This document shows, one piece after another, positions 23,425-35,531 of a stretch of 64,000 bases of DNA (positions are counted from its first letter, which is position 1; each line of letters opens with the position of its first letter). Position numbers and translations under genes: made by a program. The notes under the pieces were generated by a model. The model saw only the letters and a list, made by a program, of their open reading frames with translations. It ran no database searches and was not told the DNA's origin. Where the stretch lies: contig CM064868.1 in assembly GCA_032719365.1 (NCBI GenBank), positions 15,232,463 to 15,296,462 on the forward strand, given 5' to 3'. The DNA is from Prinsepia uniflora (taxonomy: Eukaryota; Streptophyta; Magnoliopsida; Rosales; Rosaceae).

Positions 23425-23924
23425 NNNNNNNNNNNNNNNNNNNNNNNNNNNNNNNNNNNNNNNNNNNNNNNNNNNNNNNNNNNNNNNNNNNNNNNNNNNN
23501 NNNNNNNNNNNNNNNNNNNNNNNNNNNNNNNNNNNNNNNNNNNNNNNNNNNNNNNNNNNNNNNNNNNNNNNNNNNNNNNNNNNNNNNNNNNNNNNNNNNN
23601 NNNNNNNNNNNNNNNNNNNNNNNNNNNNNNNNNNNNNNNNNNNNNNNNNNNNNNNNNNNNNNNNNNNNNNNNNNNNNNNNNNNNNNNNNNNNNNNNNNNN
23701 NNNNNNNNNNNNNNNNNNNNNNNNNNNNNNNNNNNNNNNNNNNNNNNNNNNNNNNNNNNNNNNNNNNNNNNNNNNNNNNNNNNNNNNNNNNNNNNNNNNN
23801 NNNNNNNNNNNNNNNNNNNNNNNNNNNNNNNNNNNNNNNNNNNNNNNNNNNNNNNNNNNNNNNNNNNNNNNNNNNNNNNNNNNNNNNNNNNNNNNNNNNN
23901 NNNNNNNNNNNNNNNNNNNNNNNN
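23425..23924. other. Assembly gap of 500 N
   Basis: A run of exactly 500 N, a conventional placeholder of unknown true size. It lies between two near-identical LTR copies, a typical place for assembly failure. Frames running through it are meaningless. Confidence 0.99.
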
Positions 23925-24399
23925 ACTCTAGACAGGTCCTAACCTATCATCTCCACCTTGGGTATTTCACAACACCCCCACTATCAGTTCAAGACGTCTA
24001 ACCCTCTCTCAGTACAACTAGAACTTTATGGTGTACGCAAGGGAAACTCTATGAACAACAAAACAAAGGTATTTTAAAATACCTCATGTAGAGTACCCAA
24101 TAGAATTCATAGTGTACATCTTCACGTACTACCACCTCACCTTCCAGAAACCCAACTCAAATCCTAACCCGGAAACAATCTAGTCCAAAAAGGAATCCTA
24201 CCTACCGGCTCACTACTCAACGATTTCGACCACCTTGTCGGAAAAAATCTACAAAGTCCTAAAGGCAAATCCTAGATTGTGGGTTCTCTTCAATAACCTC
24301 ATATCGATCAGTTATAGCCACTCCTTTCTAGTTCCTTTCGTCATCCTTCAACGAAACTCACCGTGTACAACTCAAACAAGGATAGTAAAAGTACCTGTC

Positions 24400-25435
24400 A
24401 CGGCACCGGGTGCTGACTGAGCCTCCTTCCGAGTCATCGCAAACACTAGGGCCTGGGGTCCTGCAGATCTACCACGTCCCCTCAAACTACTGGTGGTACC
24501 TCCACCCTCCTCTAGTGCCGACTGTCCCTGACGCTGTACTCTGTCCAGGCTCCGCCGCTCCTTGGCCTACACCGCCCTTCTGTGGTAACAACGGACAATC
24601 ATGTCGGAAATGACCTCGCTCCCCACAGTAGTAACACACATCCGACCTAGTCCACCACTCGGTCTCCCGGTGGACGCAACAGACATCGCACTAGTTTGCG
24701 GAGTTGGCTGTGCTCGATACCCACGGAACCCTGAACTCTAGAAACTACCAGGTCTGCTGAAACGATCATCGCCTGCCGACGATGCTCCACTGTAGTTTCC
24801 CCTCTTTGGTGTCCTCTGACTCGAAGTTCCAGAAAAGGTGGCTCCTAGCGTCGTACCGGTAAGCTAGCCTCAACCCTCACCGCAGCATCCGACAACTCTC
24901 GGAGGGTAGCAAATGATCCAGCCGTCACTATGGCTCGAATCTCACCTCGCAGGCCCAACTCAAACCTACGACACCTCTCGGCTTCAGTAGCTACAAACGC
25001 AGGAGCAAAACGAGATAACACCTGAAACTTCCACTCGTACTCAGCCACACTCAAACTCCCCTATTGAAGTTGCAGGAATTCAGCCTCCTTGGCATCACGG
25101 AAAGAACGAGGGTAATACTGATCCAAAAACCGTTCCCTAAACGTATCCTAGGTCACTGTGTGGGCGTCCCAGCCAGACAACTCAAGGGTATACCACCACT
25201 CGTACGCCGCACCATCTAGTAAAAAGGTAGCCAGTAACACTCAATCCTCCGGTGGGTAATGCATCACTGCGAAAATCCTCTCAAGTCTCGTGATCCACCT
25301 CTGGGCTTCCTCAGGATCTGCCCCACCACTAAAAGTCGTAGCCTCGAGCCGCTGGGCTCGCTCGATCGTAGTACTCTCTGTCCCTCTCGCCCCTTCATCT
25401 TCAGGTCGTGGATGGGGTTCACGTCTCGAAGGCAT
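24400..25435 (-). pseudogene. Tekay-like gag with CCHC knuckle
   Basis: It starts at MPSRREP (25435). Motifs are FSGGADPEEAQRW, DTFRERFLDQYYPRSFRDAKE and SLSVAEYEWKF, and a zinc knuckle CYYCGERGHFRHDC at 24595-24636. Three in-frame stops (near 25240, 25150 and 25060) break it. Upstream (plus strand 23925-24400) the continuation towards protease is not recognisable. Confidence 0.85.
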
Positions 25436-25518
25436 GGCCAATCGTCCGCTGAAAGAGGCATAGAATCAGTTAAACAACCTAAACACAACCTCGCAACAGA
25501 CACAAACCACAAACCTAT

Positions 25519-25530
25519 GCTCTGATACCA
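25519..25530 (-). other. Primer binding site of the second Tekay-like element
   Basis: Minus strand TGGTATCAGAGC, the initiator tRNA-Met type, lies two bases inside the 5' LTR end at 25533. Confidence 0.9.
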
Positions 25531-25532
25531 AT

Positions 25533-28500
25533 TGTCAGGGCCCACCCCTAATCCCTCAGGATTAGGGACTAAACCCTGCTCCGTTTGACAACCCAAAAAA
25601 CGAAAGACTGAAATAACCTCACGAAAATCGCAAAATTACATTGTCAAACGCAGGAGAATTTAAACCATCCCAGAGTCAACAGTTACACAGAGCATAGTAC
25701 CAAACTAAGAAAATTAAACCGGATACACAGAGTACACGCACAACGGAAAATCGGAAACACTCCGAGAAAACTCTCGAGTACTCTATGCCTCCGACGCTGC
25801 CTCAACGTCCACCCCCGCACTAGTTCCACGACCTGGAGGGTAATTAAAAACCAGAAAGTGTGAGTGGACCATAAAGAATAAAAGTTGAAAAACCATTTTA
25901 TAACAAACCAGGGTTTGGCCCTCCGTTTTGAAAACATGCATGCACAACCCATTTCTTTAAACATAGATATAAACCACATAGAAATCATCATAAAACAGTT
26001 ATAGAAATCACGTCATAAGCTTCATGAAACCGTATCCTAAAACATAAATACCAAGCAATCATTATGCGATCAAACCTGCTGGACCTATCCGAGTCTTTAA
26101 GCTCCCGTGTCTTCAAACTCAATCCAGGCCTCAATAATCCGAGTCTTTAAACTCCGAGTCTTTAAACTCAACAGGCCTACGGGGGAAATATCAATATATC
26201 CGAGTCTTTAAACTCTGAATCTTTAAACTCAATTCGGGTCTTTAAACCTAATCTGGGCCCGTCCCCCATCAATCACAATATCCGGGTCTTAAACCCAATA
26301 ACCAGATCCAGAAAATCCAATCCAAAACCAGTTGAAAACCATTTTTAAATCCATATCCAAACCCAAATCCGAACCCAAATCCGGAAATCCACTTTTCAAC
26401 TTTAAAACCAAATTTCGTGTTCCGAAATCCGATTCTAAAACCGAAAACCTTGATCATCAAATCATGTATCAAAATCCACTTATAATCATTGAAAATCACT
26501 TATCGTTTGAAATCCCAAAATCATGGCATCATAATGAGAAATCAAACCTTTCTCATAAAACGCGCTAAAAACCGTACTTTCTCGAAAAATGTGCAATTAA
26601 GTAAAACAGTTATAGCATATTCAAATAACCATGAAATCACATGTAAAACCATACATCATTTATAGAAAAGCAGTTATGCATGCTCAATTATAGAAAAAGG
26701 GTCCACTCACAGATACCGGGTACATCACTCGCGTCCCAAACGTCATGCACGTTCCTCGACCTCCTCGGGGATTCCCGATCCTGTCAACAGTCACCAAAAC
26801 ACGTCACTAACAAGTCCACCAAGGTTCTCCTAATTTCCCACAAAAATCCCCGGGTTCTAACGTAACGAACCGAGACCCTAAACCTTCGACCTCGCGGAAA
26901 TAACCCGAAACAACGTCCGTTTAACCTGAAACATATCTTAAAAGATTCGTTATAACGATTAGACCAAAAAAATAGTTGAAAGTTTCCCCAGAAACCACCG
27001 CACGCGCCCCCACGCGCAGTCCTAAGTGGCTGTGCGTGGGCCTCACACGCCTGAACAGAAACGCTGTTCATCGTCTTCCTCAGCTAGTCGACCGGTCTGA
27101 ACCGGCAAGGGCGGTTCTCTGCTGCTGTCCACCTTTTCTGCTCCTCTTTTCACCAATCTCTTCGTCCTCTTCCCAATAATTGATTCCCCCACTCCAAACA
27201 CTTCAACACAGCCTCTAACCCGTCGTCCCTAACTCGAAACAAAACCCGTTCAATCCTCTGTTTGCACTCCCGGCCACCATGCAATCCCCTAGCCTCAAAG
27301 TGTTTCCCTAAGCTCAAAGACAACTCACTGGGCTCCTTAAAACCCCCAAAACAGTTCGACTCAACCTCAAAACCCACCACTTTAAGTTTAAACCCAATTT
27401 GAAAAACAGAGAACATAGTAACTCACTGTCGTTCTGGCCTCCGTCGTACAATCCCCCGTCACGGCTGCACATCCAGCAGCTACCTAGGACCCTACTGAAC
27501 TCACCAGACCTCACCAAACACCTCGACTCATCCCCTACCGTCACGACTATCGATTTGAACTTCCACGGCAAAATAGAGCAAATATACCGGGGAGAGAGGG
27601 GGGGGGGGGGGGGGGGAAGACCCGGAATATGTGAATATGTCGCCGTGAGCTCAGCCGTGAATATGTGACTCCTCTCGTCCTCCTCCGTCCTCTGGACACC
27701 ACCACCAGCCTCGATTGATCAAACACGACAGCACCACCACCCAACACCCTCTCTGTTTCCTGGTTTTCCCCGTGAACTTAAACACTCCTCACACACTCAA
27801 ACTCACACGAGCTGCCCTCACAACTCACTCACTACCTCCCTCTCGATCTCTACTCACTCACTCAGTCACCAGAACACACCAACACACACGACCAACTCTC
27901 AACTTCTCTCAATCTTACCCTCTGTTTCTCTTTTCTTCGAACATGGCCACAAACACACATGCACAATTTGAACACACATACACACGGTGCACACTTGTGT
28001 AGAAACCACTACACACATTGCACGTGTCACCATCCCAAGGGCCCATCTCAAAATGTCCAATCTCCAATCTCCACTGTACACATTTCCTCATCAGCTTGCA
28101 CAAATCCTAATGCACCCAAAAAGACCAAACTACCCCTATGAGTTAAAAAATACCGTTTTGCCCTTCACTGTTCTAGACCCGTATCTCGCTCGTCCGACGC
28201 CCGATGAAGACATGCCGCCTGTCGTTGAACTCAGGAAGACGAGATCTACCTAATCGTCCTCGGTCTATGTGTCAAAACCCGAACGTACGAAAAGTCAACT
28301 TTTCTCCCTATTTTAACCAAATTACGGTAATGCCCTCAACCTTCCGAACATCATAACTTCCTCCTCGGATGTCAAAATTGGGCGTGCCACCTGTCTACGG
28401 ACTCGTTACGTCCCGAACTACGTCACGGTCATCGGTCAATGTCCAATTGGCTACCCAAACTCAAAGTCAACATTTTGTCCAAACTAGGGGCAAAATCGTC

Positions 28501-28604
28501 ATTCTACACTAACGAGCCGAAAGTAACCAACTAAACACCGGTTAGACTCACTAATCCGTTACTAATCACTTTACTAATCCCGGCTCTCGGGACGGGTGGT
28601 TACA
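25533..28604 (-). repeat. 5' LTR of the second Tekay-like element
   Basis: About 3.07 kb, from TGTAACCACCCGTCCC (minus-strand start at 28604) to GGGCCCTGACA. It contains a poly-G run at about 27599-27616 and a (CA)-rich stretch at 27780-28010. Confidence 0.85.
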
Positions 28605-30571
28605 CCCGGTCTCCCTAAACCGTCATGATCTATAATATCCATGTAAGGGTTCATGCCCGGTTCCTATAAACTGTCAAGTACCACAATAACCTTTCCAGGG
28701 TTCATGCTGATTCCCATAAACCGTCATGAACTTGGAAATCCATCTAGGGTCCCTGACCCGAAATCATAACGCTAAAGTAACTGGGTCTCGTGCCCGAACA
28801 TATGACATCAGTTGGGCATCCTGCCCGATATCTCAGGATCAGTCCCGACTCCGATCGTAGTGATGTGTGCAACCATCCATCCAGGGCCGCCCTCAATCCT
28901 AGTATGTAGCCGTGAATGAATTAACCGACGCGACCACCACAAGATCATGCTGCACTCATCACCGATCGCTATCCTGAACCGTCAGCACTCCGAAGTCGAG
29001 CCTCCCTCGGCTACCCGACCACAGATCGTACATCATGACCTCTCCAAAAGGAACACATCCCAATCAAGAGGCGAGCGACACGTCGTCCGTCGCCGTGCAC
29101 CAAGCACCTGCCGCGACCACGACTCAGACCCGAAGGCCATCAATAGTGTCATATGCCTGAGACAAAACCAAATGGGTCTCATACCCGAGTTTATCCTTTT
29201 AGAAATCCAAAACCTTTTCATTTAAACCAATGAAGAAATACCGACTCGTATAAGAACCGTATAAGGCCAAAACCTCGAAATACCTGCTTATACGCAACCA
29301 CAACCAAATGCACCCATGGCATTACCAAACATGTATTAAAACATATAATAAACATTTATGCATGCACCAATTTAGAAAACAAGGTCCACTCACAGATCGT
29401 CCGAGCTGCCGCCTCGATTTGCGTGCCATACGGCTCTCCCGAGCCAATCACCGTCACCGGGACTCCCAAACCTGTTCAAATCGTAATATAAGGTTACTAA
29501 CTACTTAATTAACCTCCCACTAAAGCCCCGTAAGTTTCTGGTATTTTTAACTATTTTAAATCCTGAACCTAAACCTTCCGATGCCCCGAACATTATCGAG
29601 ACGGTATCCGATCGAAACGAAACCAATCCCAAAATGTTCGTTACATTGAATAGAAGATTTCGTATGTTGAAGACTTTCCCAAAAGGTGAGGCACGCACCC
29701 CAGGAATAGCCTGCGCGTGGGCCTCACGCGCTGGCACTATTCTTGTACCATCAACCTTCAGTCGACCGGTTCACCTAGTTCGGCCGGTCCAGTTGGACCG
29801 ACGTGACCGGTTCACTGCGCTAGACCCTCCAGTTTTCCTCCAATCTCTTCCTTTTCGATTCCATTCTTCCTAATTTGATGTTTCCCATCCATTCCAATCC
29901 CTAAAACTAATCAAAACTCCCTAAAACCCATGGTTCCAAATTGAACCTCACGGTTCAAGTTTCCCAAAACCTCCCGTGGTGTCCTACAACCTCTAACCAT
30001 CCTCAAAATCATTCTAACACCTTCCTACTAACCCATTTAATTCATTAGAAACATCCAAAACAAACCATAATGCATATATTGAATTTAAATGGAATTTGGG
30101 CCTTACCGAGTAGCCTCTCGGGTTTGTCTCCTCCAAGCCGCTGTCGACGGCGGTTCTGGCTGTCCAGGCCAGCCACCAACATCCAACATCCTCCCTCACT
30201 CTCTAGCCTCTCTGTCCTGATCATTTTGGGTTGGGTTGGATGAGTTTGGGTTCAAGGTTTTGGAATGAGATCGGGTTGTTTAGGGAGAAAGGAAGAAATG
30301 ATCGATGAAGATGATATGCATGAAGGCATAAGGATGGCCTATGGATGGGTGACAAGTGTCACTCATCCATTGGGCCTCCATAAAATATCTGGGCCCCACT
30401 AAATTCCAAAACGCAACCGTTTTGTAATTCGCACAATAGTACTTTCGTATTTCTGTGAACCGTAACTTCGCCGTTGAACGTCCGAATTCGACGTGCCACT
30501 TGTCTATGGATTCGTATCGTCCCGATTTCACTAATCTAATCCTGGAATTTGGGACGGGTCGTTACAATAAT

Positions 30572-31350
30572 AATGCGCCGATTTCACTTAGATATGCCAC
30601 TTCTGATGTCAATATATTTTCGTTATCATTTGCGGGATGAAATAGGTCATTCTTAGGATCTAGACTACGGACGATCACGGACGATCATGGGTGTCCTTGA
30701 TGGTTTCTCTTTATCCTCATTAAATCGCCTCAAAATCTTCTAGATGTAATTCGATTGATGGACCAAAATTCCATTTGCACGATGCTCGAGCTCCAGACAA
30801 AGACATAAGTGTGTTCTCCTAAGATCCATGATTTCAAATTCTAACTTCATGCACTTAGTGGTTTCTTTGATCTTTTCAATGGTACCAATCAGATTCATGT
30901 CATCGACATAAACTGCCACTATAGCGAACTCTGAACTTGTTTTCCTAATAAACATGCATGAGCATAATTCATTATTCACGTATCCAAATTTGATCAAATA
31001 CTCACTTAGACGGTTATACAACATCCGTCCAAAATGTTTCAAATCGTAAAGTGAATGTCTCAAATGAATGGAGAGAGTGTGTTGTGGCCCGGAATTATTT
31101 GCATCAGGTATCTCAAGTCCTTTAGGAACTTTCATGTGTATATATATATATATATATATATATCCAGATCTTCATAGAGATAAGTAGTAACCACATCCAA
31201 AAAATACATACTTAGTTTTTTGGAAACTACCAAATTGATAAGGTAGCGAAATGTTATGATGTCCATTTTAGGAGAATCCTTCTCCTCGTAATCAATCCGA
31301 GGGCATTGGGAAACTACCAAATTGATAGTGGTAATGTTTGCAATCCACAA
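30572..31350 (-). pseudogene. Copia reverse transcriptase fragment
   Basis: Minus-strand frames give the Copia RT motifs FLDVVTTYLY, SLYDLKHFGRMLYNRL and the active-site block VYVDDMNLIGT, then DPKNDLF and YLSEIGAL. Stops and a (TA)n insertion break the frame. The 3' continuation of this polyprotein is at 6893-7378. N-terminal gag, protease and integrase were not found, so the element is truncated on the right. Confidence 0.85.
31137..31164. repeat. (TA)n microsatellite in the Copia RT pseudogene
   Basis: About 13 TA units interrupt the Copia reading frame between the LYEDLD and VPKGLE motifs. A similar run is at 50700-50723. Confidence 0.9.
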
Positions 31351-31365
31351 GCTTAATATACAAAA

Positions 31366-32057
31366 GATTGAGTATTGATTATTCTGTTGTTTTTTATATC
31401 CTTAATTTTTATTTTTAATATCCTTACTTTTTTTAATGGCTAAACGATTTCAAACCGTTTCAATTCAAATTGAACCGTTAATAATGGTTAGGATCGAACA
31501 GTTTTATTTCTAATTTTAGAAAATCCAACCTGTATCAAATTGTTAAGATTTTAACGGTTTGGATTTGGATATTGCCAATATCCGTATCGAAACGCACCAT
31601 GCACACCTTTACAGAGATTTACACAGATCAAAATACATATAATGAGATGGAAACAGCTGAATAATGTCATACCCATTCCCAAAGTGGAGAGCTCCACCTC
31701 ATTGTACTATTGCATATACCTCTACAAACAATTAAGTTCCAGAAACATAATCAAATTAACCAGCAAGCTAACATTTCAGTAGGAAAAATCATGTCAAAAA
31801 GAACGAAAAGCAACCCATAACAAAAATAGGCATACAAACATACATATGTGAATATTGACGTATGGGCATAAAGAATTAACAACGGGTTGGGGGTAAGGGG
31901 ACTTGGAAACTAAACAAAGAGTCTTGACGCGATGCGACGATGTGACAGTGCGCTGTGAGTAAGGAAGAAGAGAGGACTCTGATGCGGTCATGTCTTGTGA
32001 CAGTTCGATGTGGCCGTGACTTGTGCCATGACTTGTGAGCATTCGATTCAATCGTGC
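31366..32057. other. AT-rich DNA between the Copia remnant and the next LTR
   Basis: No gene recognised. There is a degenerate AACCGTT-rich stretch at 31440-31560 and a GTGACTTG/CATGACTTG-rich stretch at 31960-32060 whose style continues at 35050, on the far side of the LTR insertion. Confidence 0.35.
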
Positions 32058-32062
32058 ATGAC

Positions 32063-35049
32063 TGTAACGATCTGTCCCGTAAATTGGGATTAGATTAGTG
32101 GTTAATGATGGATTAGCGAGGTTAAACAGTAATTAAATGGACAATTTCGGACGAACGGTGCGAAATGACGATTTTGCCCCTAGAATTGGGCAAATAGTTG
32201 ACTTTTGGTTTGGACGGTCGAATGGACTTTGACCGAGGACTGTGACGTAGTTCAGGACATCACGAGTTCATAGACAGGTGGCACGTCTGATTCCGACACA
32301 CGAGGAAAAAGTTATGACGTTCGGACGTTCAAGGGTACTTTGGTAATTTGATCGAATAGGGAAAAATGTTGACTTTTCAGACGACATGGACTTTTCATGA
32401 ACTTCAAGGACCGTTAGGTAGGTCTCGAGGTCCTGAGTACAACGACAGGCGGCACGCTGTCATCGGACGTCGGACGGCTTACTTAAGGGTCTAGGTAATT
32501 GAGGGGTAAAATGGTAATTTGGAAGTTAAAAGGGCAAATTGGTCTTTTACTATCTAGGGTTCTGTGCCCAGCTGGATGAGGGTATCTGTCCTTACTGTAC
32601 TAGATATGTCACCAGACAATTGGGAGAATGAGGACACGTGTGCCACTTCTGGTTGGTTCCACCGTGTTCTCTCCTTAAGCTACAATGATCGATTTAAAAC
32701 AGAGGGGAGACCGGGTAACCGTGCTCTGTGTCCAGGAGTAAGAAGTCTAGGGTGTGATTTGAGTGAGGTGAAGCAAGTGGAAGACTAGACGGTGAGGGTG
32801 CTGCCACCGTGGTAAACTGCTGTTGACGGCGGCCCTAGAACTATGAAGAAAAACAGAGAGCCGAGTAAGCAACTGTGAGAATCTAGAGAGCTAAACACTT
32901 TCAAAACGTGATCTTCTGTGCCTAGATTGTGACTCGTAACGAAAAAAGGGAGGTGAGACGGCTGGGGTGGAAACCACGGGAGGGCACGGTAGGGTGATAA
33001 GGTAAGGTCCTGTGCGATTTTAGTTTAAATTCAAAAATGAGATTATGAGTTTAAGTGGGTATTGATCGATATTTATGAAAGCATTTTGTTTAGGAAGTTT
33101 AGGGGAGCTAATCAAGATCAACCTCGTGGCTGATGGTGGTCTGTACTGGCCGGACAGAGGGGAGGAAAAACATAGGAAATTAAGGATGATCGGGAAGGTA
33201 ATCACCTAGCCTAACTATGTGTTTTTAATTAGTTAGAATAATTATAGAGACTTGGACGAACTTAAGAAAAGAATTAGGATCGATTTTGGACCAGAAACAA
33301 AGGAAAACCGTGTGCGCCGGTCCAGTTGAACCGGCCGGTCTGAACCGGTCTGAATCGGTTTCGACAGAGGTTGAAGACGACATTGTAGTAGGAGTGTGGC
33401 CCCCACACGTAGCCCCTTTGGGCGGTGCGTGTGGGCACGTGGCATGGATTTCGAGGAAGGTTCCAACACGACTTTTAAAGTATTCAATGTAACGAACATT
33501 TTGGCGCTGGTTTTGAGTCAATCGGACTTCGTTTCGATATGTTTCGGGATGTCCGAAGGTTTGAGGGCTCGGTTAAAAATAGTTAAAAATACGAAAAAAA
33601 ATTATGGGGCTTTAGTATGAGTATTGTAAAGTAGTTAGTGACCTTAGTATGGGATTTGGACAAGTTCGGAAAAGCCGAGGATAACAAAATGGCCGGGAAC
33701 GGCGTAAGTGCGCGCGTATCGAGGCGACATCAGAATGGTCTGTGAGTGGATTTTGCTTTCAAACTTATGATGCATGCATATATGTTTTTATATGTTTTCT
33801 ATACGTGATTCTATGATTTGATTTATGATCTTGATGATTTACGATTTTGCACGTTTTTCGAGATATTTACGTATTTGCACGTTTTACGAGGTTTTGACTT
33901 CTTTGTGACTTGAGCATGATTTTAATGGTTTGATTTCGGGATTTTATATATGATTTGATTTCAATGATTTGAAAAGGATTTCGAGAAAGTGGTTTCGAGC
34001 TTGGAGCCCTGTTCATGTGATCAAGATTTCGGTTTTGAAACTAGATTTTGGAAATGAGATTTCGGATTTGGTTTTCGAGACTTGGAAAGGAAGTCTGGAA
34101 TTGGGTTCGGGATGATGGTTCGGGATGCCGGCTTACGGAATCATCGTTGCGAATTCGACTGTGGATTTTCTGTGGTTTTCACTAATTGAATAAAAAATGG
34201 TTTTGGGTTTAAAGTCCCGGAAAAAGAGAAAAACCCACTGGATCTGGTTTTGAGTTTAAAGACTCGGATTGATTGGGGGGGGGGGGGAGGGGGGGAGAGA
34301 GAGAGGGCCCTGGATTGATATGTTTTGAGTTTAAAGACTCGGTGATTATGATACCCCCCGAGGCCTGTGATTGTGTTTTGAGTTTAAAGACTCATTGATA
34401 TCCCGGGAAGGCCTGGTTATTTGCGCATGGTTTTGAGTTTAAAGACTCGGGCGCACATGAGATCCAGTAAACTTGTATGATTATTGTTTTTCACAAGGTT
34501 TTCATTAGTTTTCAGATGTTTTAGGCGATGGCCCGGATGAATTGGATTTGATGAGTTTTGAGACTGAGTTCCCGGATTTGAGATTGATTTGTGATTTGAG
34601 ACTGAGGCCTGGATTTGAATAGCGGATTTGATTCGGGTTTTCAAATGATTGTTCAAAGATGGTTTTTGATATGAATGGTTTCATGACTTCTGATAAGCAT
34701 GCATTGGTTTTTACATGGAGGGTATAAATGTAATTGTTTTATTAAACTGTTTTTGAACTTATACTTTATTTTTTTCACTCACAGTCTTTTCGTATTTTCG
34801 ATACCCTCCAGGTTGTTGCGGTACGGGCTGTTGGTCGAGAGAAACGAGACATCACACCCACGATCCACAGTAGTTTGGTGCGCTCTGGGAATTCCGGTTA
34901 CTTTTAGCATGGTTGGATCGAGAATCCCTTGTCCGACTTACATGTCACATGGAGGTTGGACGTCAGTTTAGCCTTCGTGTCATGCGTAAGTTAGACGAGA
35001 GCAGGATTTAGCCCTTAATCCGGGGGATTAGGGGTGGTGGGTCCTGACA
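32063..35049 (+). mobile_element. Solo Tekay-like LTR
   Basis: 2987 bp from TGTAACGATCTGTCCCG to GGGTCCTGACA. Flanking pentamers are ATGAC (32058-32062) and ATGAG (35050-35054), a 4/5 match. No PBS follows, so it is solo. It carries four exact GAGTTTAAAGACTC units (34252, 34327, 34380, 34435) like the 7960-22338 element, a poly-G run near 34275, and the GGAGGGTAT/ATACCCTCC bracket (34717-34809). Short ORFs inside it are not genes. Confidence 0.85.
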
Positions 35050-35054
35050 ATGAG

Positions 35055-35526
35055 TGTATGATGCAGCTGTGCGTGAGTGTACAATGCGGCGTGACTCGTG
35101 AGGGTTCACTACAGCGTGGAGAGTAGTTGAAGAATATGAGAAGATGAACAATGAAATAGGGGTAGTATAGGATGATGATATGAGAGATGAGTTGTAAAAA
35201 GTGTAGATCTGGGTCTAGAAGGCGTGAGAGTTGAACGATGATGATATGAGAGATGAGTTGAATGATGGTCAAACGTGATGGTAGTCTAGGGTTTTTTAAG
35301 TGGCCAAAATGATGTTGTTTAGATTAAATAGGGTCAATACTAAATAGTATGCTTCAATCCAGTTCGATTCTATTTGGCCTGGCTTTTCCTTCTTATTTGG
35401 TTCGGTTCGATTTTTCGATATTGCTTGATCGCAAGAAACCAAACTAGTTCAATCCCAGTTTGGTTCGATTTTGCTTCTTTGGTTACTATTTTCTTTATGT
35501 TCGGTTATTTTTCGAAATGGTTCAAT
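35055..35526. other. Intergenic DNA between two solo LTRs
   Basis: A degenerate GGTTCGATTT-rich stretch continues on the far side of the Athila-like insertion at 37098. No gene recognised. Confidence 0.35.
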
Positions 35527-35531
35527 ATAGT

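Larger units (their letters stand above)
22535..28604 (-). mobile_element. Second Tekay-like element, containing an assembly gap
   Basis: A 3' LTR start (from 22535) and the 5' LTR (25533-28604) share the same 900 bases closely, both beginning TGTCAGGGCCCACCCC in plus-strand reading. Between them lie the gap, gag and a PBS. pol and most of the 3' LTR must be inside the gap or deleted. Flanking pentamers (CACGA and CCCGG) do not match, so the target duplication is lost or an edge is rearranged. It sits inside the solo LTR that begins at 7384. Confidence 0.8.
7384..30566 (-). mobile_element. Solo Tekay-like LTR, split by two nested elements
   Basis: The LTR survives as three pieces, 7384-7959, 22344-22534 and 28605-30566 (about 2.73 kb in total). 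On the minus strand it begins TGTAACGACCCGTCCC and ends GGGTCTTGTCA. A perfect 5-bp duplication (ATAAT) flanks it and it interrupts Copia pol, so it is a genuine insertion reduced to one LTR. Its closest relative here is the LTR at 45213-50331, which shows the uninterrupted sequence at the point where the 14.4-kb element entered. Confidence 0.85.

Noticed and set aside
23321..24001. Open frames running through the N block
   Set aside because: Undetermined bases are read as open; there is no evidence of coding.
27715..28253. Overlapping short frames on both strands (60-95 codons) with CA-rich composition
   Set aside because: The region is LTR sequence with a CACACA-rich bias that lacks stops by composition; no domain is recognised and the other LTR copies do not keep the frames.
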